Shown piece by piece: positions 16,637-21,729 of a stretch of 21,729 nt of DNA. Within the stretch, counting starts at the first letter, position 1; every line of letters begins with the position of its first letter. The notes under the pieces were generated by a model. That model ran no database searches, was not told the origin of the DNA, and was given only the letters and a program-made list of their open reading frames with translations. The DNA is from Bacteroidetes bacterium UBA7688 (lineage in GTDB: Bacteria; Bacteroidota; Bacteroidia; Chitinophagales; Chitinophagaceae): positions 1 through 21,729 of the forward strand of contig DLGS01000050.1 in NCBI GenBank assembly GCA_002482815.1, given 5' to 3'. The position numbers were made by a program, and so were the translations under genes.

Positions 16637-17149
16637 ATGACTAAACAAACTTTTGCTATTGCAGGCATATCTTTTGTCCTGCTCTTTACTGCCGCTTGTG
16701 GAACGCCCAAACACAAAAAAGCCTATATGAGGCACACGTATCGAAACATTAAAAAGTCGGTAAAAAACGCAGAGGTTACCAAACTGAATGACACGATAAA
16801 AGTGTTATTCCCTTCCAGTTTGATGTTCCCTGTAAATAGCACCAGTATTGACTCTGCTGCCCAAGCTGCCATGAAGCGTTTCGCCAATGCTCTAATCAAA
16901 TATAACCGCACATCTATATTGATCAGCGGATATACAGATAGTGTAGGAACTGACGATTATAACAACGAGCTTTCAGCTCATAGAGCAGACACTGCCCGCA
17001 GATCACTGGAAATAAATAGTGTATCACCAGAAAGGATGTTTACCTGGGGAATGGGAGAACGCCGGCCAATAGCTTCAAACGAAACAGAAGAAGGAAGGGC
17101 AAGAAACCGGCGGGTAGAATTTGTGGTGTTGTATAAGTCAGATAAATAA
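16637..17149 (+). CDS. OmpA-family peptidoglycan-binding lipoprotein
   Basis: A 170-aa protein. The leader ends in FTAAC (C21), a good lipobox. Residues about 53-167 are an OmpA C-terminal-like domain: LFPSSLMFPVNSTSID, GYTDSVGTDDYNNELSAHRA and the closing RARNRRVEFVV. D101 and R116 stand 15 apart, as in the pair that binds the meso-diaminopimelate of peptidoglycan in OmpA domains. It likely tethers the outer membrane to the cell wall. As the last gene of the ruvC-kinase-regulator unit it could be an effector or a sensor accessory; the order suggests shared expression, not proven function. Confidence 0.93.
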   Translation: MTKQTFAIAGISFVLLFTAACGTPKHKKAYMRHTYRNIKKSVKNAEVTKLNDTIKVLFPSSLMFPVNSTSIDSAAQAAMKRFANALIKYNRTSILISGYTDSVGTDDYNNELSAHRADTARRSLEINSVSPERMFTWGMGERRPIASNETEEGRARNRRVEFVVLYKSDK

Positions 17150-17167
17150 AACGATGCTGATCTGTTT

Positions 17168-17197
17168 AGCCTTAAGTTTTAAACACTTCGGGCTTTT
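17168..17197 (+). terminator. Probable terminator of the ruvC-kinase-regulator-OmpA operon
   Basis: AGCC(T)TAAG and CTTCGGGCT pair with one mismatch around a 9-nt AT loop, and TTTTGTTG follows. It begins 19 bp after the OmpA-like stop codon. The stem is imperfect, hence moderate confidence. Confidence 0.45.
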
Positions 17198-17314
17198 GTT
17201 GTTTATGAATATTCGGTACAAAATGGAGTGTAGAATTCATATATTATTTAACCGGATTAAAAGTAGAGCTTCATTAAATCATGTGAGTGAAGAAGTAGCT
17301 TGGTTGAGTAAGCA

Positions 17315-17336
17315 ACATTCATTCTAAAATGAATGT
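17315..17336. repeat. Perfect 9-bp inverted repeat ACATTCATT-CTAA-AATGAATGT
   Basis: The arms are exact reverse complements with a 4-nt loop. The stem is AT-rich and only CTTTACC follows on the plus strand, so terminator activity would be weak. It may back up the first terminator or be a binding site. Confidence 0.5.
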
Positions 17337-17420
17337 CTTTACCTACACTTTTTATCAGAAAAATTAAGCTGCTAAATAAGAATGGCACTTAATCTCACCT
17401 TAAGTTTAAGGCTGACCAAA

Positions 17421-17452
17421 AAAAACCGCTCAACTAAATAGTTGAGCGGTTT
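17421..17452 (-). terminator. Strong rho-independent terminator of the actF-coxB-ctaD operon
   Basis: On the minus strand AAACCGCTCAACTA pairs with TAGTTGAGCGGTTT (14-bp perfect stem, 2-nt gap at its centre) and is followed by a run of eight T. It begins 23 bp after the ctaD stop. Confidence 0.93.
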
Positions 17453-17474
17453 CCGTATAGATAAGATTTAGAGT

Positions 17475-19295
17475 CTAGTGTGATTCTTCACCCGGACGCA
17501 ATGGCGTTGTTTGTGGGATAAAATCATTTCCGTGACCATCATCACGATAGTCATAACTCCAGCGATGAACTTCAGGAATATCGCCTTCCCAGTTACCATG
17601 GCCCGGATTGATTGGTGTAGTCCATTCCAAAGTAGTAGAACCCCAGGGATTCATCGTAGTTACTTTGCGACCTTTCCAGATGCTGGCAAAGAAATTGAAT
17701 ACAAACAAAAGCTGACCAAAGAATACTACGATTACCACAACACTGATAAAAGAGTTCAATGTTCCGAAGTTTTTAAAAGATTCCCAGGCGCTATAATCAT
17801 AATAACGACGTGGCATACCCGCTACACCTTCATAGTGCATTGGCCAGAAAATAAGGTAAGCGCCAATGAAGGTAATAAAGAAGTGAATGTATGCCAATGG
17901 TTTGTTCATAAAGCGACCAAACATTTTAGGATACCAGTGATAAATACCAGCAAACATCCCGAAGAAGGCCGATACTCCCATTACAATATGGAAATGCGCA
18001 ACAACGAAATAAGTATCGTGTAAGTGAATATCCAATGCAGAGTTACCTAGGAAGATACCTGTAAGACCACCGGAAATAAACAGAGATACAAATCCAAGCG
18101 CAAACATCATTGCTGGTGTAAATCGTAAATTACCACGCCAGATTGTAGTGAGCCAGTTAAATACTTTTACTGCTGATGGTACTGCAATCAACAAGGTCAA
18201 CAATACAAATATAGAACCAAGGAATGGGCTCATACCGGTAACGAACATGTGATGCGCCCATACCAGGAAGGCAAGAACAGTAATACCCACCAAAGAAATA
18301 ATCATCGCAAAGTAACCGAAGATTGGTTTACGACTATTGGTAGAAAGAATCTCTGAAGCCATACCCATACCTGGCAACATAATGATGTATACCTCAGGGT
18401 GACCAAGGAACCAGAATAAATGTTGGTAAAGAATTGCAGATCCACCCACATTTGGCAGTGCTTTTCCACCAATGAAGATTTCAGAAAGGTAGAATGAAGT
18501 ACCAAAGCTGCGGTCGAAAATCAATAATACAAATCCGGAGAACAATACAGGGAAAGATAAGATACCCAATACTGCAGTGAAGAACAGTGCCCAGATAGTC
18601 AATGGCATACGAGTCATTGTCATACCTTTAGTACGCATGTTGAGGATTGTAGAAACATAGTTCAACCCACCCAACAGTGATGAAACGACGAACAATGCCA
18701 TACTCACCAACCAAAGATCCATACCCAAACCGGAACCTAATGAGGCTTCTTTCAGTGCACTCAAAGGCGGATAGGTTGTCCAGCCACCGGATGCAGGTCC
18801 TGTTTGAATGAACAGGGAAACGAACATAATAACACCTGCAACAAAGAAGAACCAATAAGACAGCATGTTCATAAAAGGAGACGCCATATCACGCGCACCT
18901 ATTTGAAGTGGGATAAGCAGGTTCGCAAATGTTCCGCTCAAACCAGCGGTCAATACAAAGAACACAAGAATTGTACCGTGCATTGTTACTAACGCATAAT
19001 AGAACTCCGGGTCAAGTTTTCCACCTTTTGCCCATTCGCCAAGAAATTTCTCCATAATCGGGAAAGTCTTGTCGGGAAAACCCAATTGCAAGCGGAAGAA
19101 AACAGACATCAAAGCGCCAATAATAGCCCATATGATACCGGTAATCAGGAATTGCTTGGCAATGACTTTGTGGTCCTGACTAAAAATGTATTTAGAAAAG
19201 AAATGCTGCTCGTGATGCTCGTGTGCATGATGATCACCATGCGCGTGAGTGTCGTGTGCGTCGTGTACTCCGTGTACTATTGCTTCGTTGCTCAT
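17475..19295 (-). CDS. ctaD: Cytochrome c oxidase subunit I (A1-type, aa3-like)
   Basis: A 606-aa heme-copper oxidase catalytic subunit with about 12 membrane segments. Metal ligands are all present: H106 and H436 for low-spin heme a, H434 for heme a3, and H299, H348, H349 for CuB, with Y303 for the His-Tyr cross-link (GHPEVYI). D-channel residues N125, D136, N143 and E301 and K-channel K377 (SAVKVFNW) are in place, which makes it an A1-type proton pump. The first 31 residues are a cytoplasmic extension with 11 histidines. It is the last gene of the minus-strand operon after actF and coxB and receives electrons through subunit II. It reduces oxygen to water in the inner membrane. Confidence 0.97.
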   Translation of the reverse strand: MSNEAIVHGVHDAHDTHAHGDHHAHEHHEQHFFSKYIFSQDHKVIAKQFLITGIIWAIIGALMSVFFRLQLGFPDKTFPIMEKFLGEWAKGGKLDPEFYYALVTMHGTILVFFVLTAGLSGTFANLLIPLQIGARDMASPFMNMLSYWFFFVAGVIMFVSLFIQTGPASGGWTTYPPLSALKEASLGSGLGMDLWLVSMALFVVSSLLGGLNYVSTILNMRTKGMTMTRMPLTIWALFFTAVLGILSFPVLFSGFVLLIFDRSFGTSFYLSEIFIGGKALPNVGGSAILYQHLFWFLGHPEVYIIMLPGMGMASEILSTNSRKPIFGYFAMIISLVGITVLAFLVWAHHMFVTGMSPFLGSIFVLLTLLIAVPSAVKVFNWLTTIWRGNLRFTPAMMFALGFVSLFISGGLTGIFLGNSALDIHLHDTYFVVAHFHIVMGVSAFFGMFAGIYHWYPKMFGRFMNKPLAYIHFFITFIGAYLIFWPMHYEGVAGMPRRYYDYSAWESFKNFGTLNSFISVVVIVVFFGQLLFVFNFFASIWKGRKVTTMNPWGSTTLEWTTPINPGHGNWEGDIPEVHRWSYDYRDDGHGNDFIPQTTPLRPGEESH

Positions 19296-19367
19296 TTTTA
19301 TAAAAATCTTATTTGTAACACTGCTTCTTGAGAAGCAAAAATTTATTCCTGTTTATATACAATTTTA

Positions 19368-20399
19368 CTACTTAACCGCAACTGCAGGTGCAGCTATTGC
19401 TGCAGAATCCGCTGCCGGTGCTGCAGGAGGAGCAAAGTATGCTGCTTGTTTTGCAATCCAGGCATCATATTCAGCCTGCGTTTCAACTATAATTGTTCCA
19501 CGCATTGAATAGTGACCTTTTCCACACATCTGATCGCAGGAAATTTCATAAACAAAGTTTGGATTCTTTGAAATCTTCTTCATTTCCGTGGAGGTAATGG
19601 CCGGTGTAAACCAAAGTGTTGTTGTAATACCAGGCACAGCATCCATTTTCAGTCTGAAATGAGGAAGGCCGACATCATGGATTACATCTCTGGAACCAAT
19701 GATCAATTTCACAGGTTTTCCAACAACAAGATGCATCTCACCATTTTGTGCAACAATATCATCTTTGCTGGCAGGATCTTTATCGTCCATACCTAATACG
19801 TTAGTCGCATCGTTAATGTCTCTGAAGTTCCTTTTACCCAAAACATTGTCAGCACCAGGGTAACGAACAATCCAGTTAAATTGCTTACCAACGATTTCAA
19901 TCACTTTAGCATCAGCAGGAGCAGGAGAAGTAACAGTCATCCAGTTACGTAAACCAATTGCCACCAAAACGGCCATAACAATTGCAGGAACGGTTGTCCA
20001 GATCAGCTCAAGTTTATTATTATGAGCAAAAAAGTAAGATGCCTTTCTGTCATCAGTTGCTTTATATTTAAAAGCAAACCAAAACAGCAAAACGTGCGTG
20101 ATGAAGAATACAATGCCCGTAACAATCAATGTTACTTTAAACATCATATCATAAGCTTCCCCTTGCTTGGAAGCAGATTGAGGTAACATTCTGTCCATCA
20201 AAGAAAAGTGGCATTGCCAGATTGCATAGCATCCCAAAATAAAGAATACCACCAAAGAGGCCGCCATTACTATGTTGGTCTTCTTCTGACGTTCTTTTTC
20301 CGTACTACGCAAAGAAGCTGCATATTCACTTGCTTGTGCGATCTGGTACACTATCATCAGCACCAGGAAAATTATTGCTACTGTTATAAATATCGACAT
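19368..20399 (-). CDS. coxB: Cytochrome c oxidase subunit II (CuA)
   Basis: A 343-aa subunit II. The CuA ligands are H241 (IHDVGLPHF), C288, C292, H296 and M299 in CDQMCGKGHYSMRG, with the backbone ligand at Q290. Two membrane segments expected in the family lie at about 86-110 and 131-150. Two more hydrophobic stretches precede them (about 3-20 and 43-62), an N-terminal extension. The cupredoxin domain (about 165-312) is interrupted at about 183-215 by a polar insertion (NFRDINDATNVLG, DDKDPASKDD). The tail is Ala/Pro-rich. It takes electrons from cytochrome c or directly from alternative complex III and passes them to ctaD-encoded subunit I. It lies 60 bp after actF and 72 bp before ctaD. 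No heme-c CXXCH motif is present. Confidence 0.95.
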   Translation of the reverse strand: MSIFITVAIIFLVLMIVYQIAQASEYAASLRSTEKERQKKTNIVMAASLVVFFILGCYAIWQCHFSLMDRMLPQSASKQGEAYDMMFKVTLIVTGIVFFITHVLLFWFAFKYKATDDRKASYFFAHNNKLELIWTTVPAIVMAVLVAIGLRNWMTVTSPAPADAKVIEIVGKQFNWIVRYPGADNVLGKRNFRDINDATNVLGMDDKDPASKDDIVAQNGEMHLVVGKPVKLIIGSRDVIHDVGLPHFRLKMDAVPGITTTLWFTPAITSTEMKKISKNPNFVYEISCDQMCGKGHYSMRGTIIVETQAEYDAWIAKQAAYFAPPAAPAADSAAIAAPAVAVK

Positions 20400-20459
20400 C
20401 TTATTAAATCACTAATGTTTAAAGTATTATTTCAATTTTTGGCAAAACCTTTGTTCAGC

Positions 20460-21689
20460 TTAGCTGATATGAATCACAGATTCTTTCAGCAATGGATTAT
20501 TTTGTGGTACCAAAGACGCTTTAGACAATGTTTTTGAAACAGTAAAAATCATTAATCCTACAAATCCTGCCAACAAGCCGATTTCATACCAGCCGATTGT
20601 CCAATGTTCTCCAAGCGGGCCTGGCATCATCATTTGATAAAAATCCAACCAGTGACCAAATATGATAATCAGCGCCATTGTTGTAACGGTAAAATAGTTT
20701 CTTTTACTTGGACGGGACATTAAAATAATCAAAGGCATGCAGAAGTTAATGATAAAACCACCGTAGAACAGGATGCTGTAAGGTCCGTGTTGACGGGTAA
20801 TGAAATAAGTCGTTTCTTCAGGAATGTTTGCATACCATATCAACATATATTGAGCAAACCATAAGTAAGTCCAGAATACAGAAATAGCAAACATAAATTT
20901 ACCAAGGTCGTGGATATGCTCTTTGTTTACAATGCTGAGATTACCGTTGTTTTTAAGGTAAACCACCCAAAGCAAAATCATGGACATACCACCTACAAGA
21001 GAACTTGCAAAAACGTACCAGCTAAACAGGGTTGAATACCAGTGAGCGTCAATACTCATAATCCAGATCCAAGGCGTTGTGCTCATCATTGTCAAGGCGA
21101 AAACCACCAGGAATAAGGCAGCCCAAATCATAAATTTGAAATATCCTTTTGTGCTGTTTTTAGGAGCAGATTCCTGTGCAATAGACAATGCACGGAATTT
21201 ACGTCCAAAAAATCCCCACAATGTAACGGTAACAATTGTGAAACCAATTACCATTCCTTTATTCAGGAAAGGACTTTTGCCAATCAATACCTTGTCTCCC
21301 TCAGGATTAACCCAATGGAAAATAGGATTATGACCGTGATGATCTTTAAAAACCAGGATAGTAAGAATAACCACCAAAGCAGCAATACCACCAAAAAGCC
21401 ATGCATTTGCACCAATTGCTTCCGGTACACGGCGATAAGCAACGATCCATCCGCCATGAGCCAGTGATGAAGCAGCCTGAATAAATACGCTGATAATAGC
21501 GATAAAGGCAAAATATACCGAATTGTGCAACAAGCCAGCCCAAAAACGGGTGTGACTTGTTTCGGCCATAGCCGGGTCAGAGCAATTAAGCAGTCCGATC
21601 ATTCCCGCGATTAAAGTGATAGCACCCACGAGCAACAATACCAGACTGGTATTGCGTAAACGGGCTGGTACTTCAAAACGTTCGTTCAT
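20460..21689 (-). CDS. actF: Alternative complex III quinone-binding membrane subunit ActF
   Basis: A 409-aa multi-pass membrane protein with about ten hydrophobic segments. It fits ActF, the second NrfD/PsrC-like subunit of alternative complex III, through MSTTPWIWIMSIDAHWYST, FSWYVFASSLVGG, MFAISVFWTYLWFAQYMLIWYAN and FGHWLDFYQMMMPG. Alternative complex III oxidises menaquinol and reduces a c-type cytochrome in place of the bc1 complex. In Bacteroidota the act genes usually run straight into coxB and ctaD, as here, and the complexes can form a supercomplex with aa3 oxidase. ActA-E would lie to the right of the window. The start is the ATG at 21687-21689; only 40 bp are visible before it. 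Confidence 0.92.
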   Translation of the reverse strand: MNERFEVPARLRNTSLVLLLVGAITLIAGMIGLLNCSDPAMAETSHTRFWAGLLHNSVYFAFIAIISVFIQAASSLAHGGWIVAYRRVPEAIGANAWLFGGIAALVVILTILVFKDHHGHNPIFHWVNPEGDKVLIGKSPFLNKGMVIGFTIVTVTLWGFFGRKFRALSIAQESAPKNSTKGYFKFMIWAALFLVVFALTMMSTTPWIWIMSIDAHWYSTLFSWYVFASSLVGGMSMILLWVVYLKNNGNLSIVNKEHIHDLGKFMFAISVFWTYLWFAQYMLIWYANIPEETTYFITRQHGPYSILFYGGFIINFCMPLIILMSRPSKRNYFTVTTMALIIIFGHWLDFYQMMMPGPLGEHWTIGWYEIGLLAGFVGLMIFTVSKTLSKASLVPQNNPLLKESVIHIS

Positions 21690-21729
21690 TTGTTATTATT
21701 TATAAAATCTTAAAAAAGCTATTCTTGTT

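Larger units (their letters stand above)
17150..17474. other. Gene-free interval between convergent operons
   Basis: This 325-bp stretch separates the plus-strand ruvC operon from the minus-strand oxidase operon. It contains a probable terminator for the first (17168-17197), a further perfect inverted repeat (17315-17336) and the terminator of the second (17421-17452). An ATG at 17154 opens a 57-codon plus-strand frame, but it has no RBS-like lead or recognisable signal, so I do not call a gene. Confidence 0.7.

Noticed and set aside
17154..17327. Possible 57-codon gene after the OmpA-like lipoprotein
   Set aside because: It spans the likely terminator at 17168-17197 and shows no recognisable signal or domain; conservation would be needed.
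17511..18023. 170-codon plus-strand frame
   Set aside because: Antisense to ctaD; no family resemblance.
1..21729. tRNA or rRNA genes, CRISPR arrays, insertion sequences, prophage or defence gene clusters
   Set aside because: I saw no cloverleaf-like sequence, regularly spaced direct repeats, transposase or integrase motifs; every long gene belongs to a housekeeping, envelope or regulatory family.

Overview
The window is chromosomal DNA of a Gram-negative member of the Bacteroidota, probably close to Chitinophagales (inference). The signs are: a TPR-type sensor kinase paired with a LuxR-type regulator, an alternative complex III (actF) gene joined to cytochrome oxidase genes, a fused E1 alpha/beta 2-oxoacid dehydrogenase, TRL-like and DUF3108 envelope proteins, a KDO-pathway isomerase, and promoters of the Bacteroidota type (TTTG-N19-TAnnTTTG). 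Gene density is high. I see no tRNA, rRNA, CRISPR array, insertion sequence or prophage gene set.

Layout. (1) 1-3522, minus strand: a sensor kinase and its response regulator (14-bp overlap), followed by a secreted glycine-rich surface protein cut by the left edge. (2) 3760-7483, plus strand: a PAS-like/LuxR regulator divergent from the kinase, the fused E1 dehydrogenase and phosphatidylserine synthase pssA. (3) 7548-8431, minus strand: a 179-aa lipoprotein of unknown function and a TRL-like lipoprotein, framed by strong hairpins. The TRL-like gene has a textbook Bacteroidota promoter. (4) 8548-12665, minus strand: a compact run kdsD, M3 oligopeptidase, radA, with a TAATG stop/start overlap between the last two. 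(5) 12800-13840: a 79-aa lipoprotein gene convergent with a DUF3108 gene. (6) 14048-17149, plus strand: ruvC (TTG start), membrane sensor kinase, OmpR-type regulator and an OmpA-like lipoprotein, with gaps of 5, 7 and 15 bp. (7) 17150-17474: gene-free, with terminators. (8) 17475-21689, minus strand: actF, coxB, ctaD, the distal part of a respiratory operon passing electrons from quinol to oxygen, ended by a very good intrinsic terminator.

Most genes are housekeeping or envelope functions of known families. I did not find a convincing undescribed system. The items most worth a second look are: ruvC sitting in an envelope-sensing two-component operon; the hairpin just ahead of the 179-aa lipoprotein; the histidine-rich N-terminus of cytochrome oxidase subunit I; the CuA site of subunit II, which has Gln where Glu is usual; the GVYG-repeat surface protein at the edge; and a perfect palindrome in the ruvC/DUF3108 divergent region. 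Several starts were moved to internal ATG codons because the longest open frame begins at an unlikely TTG or adds a non-signal leader.
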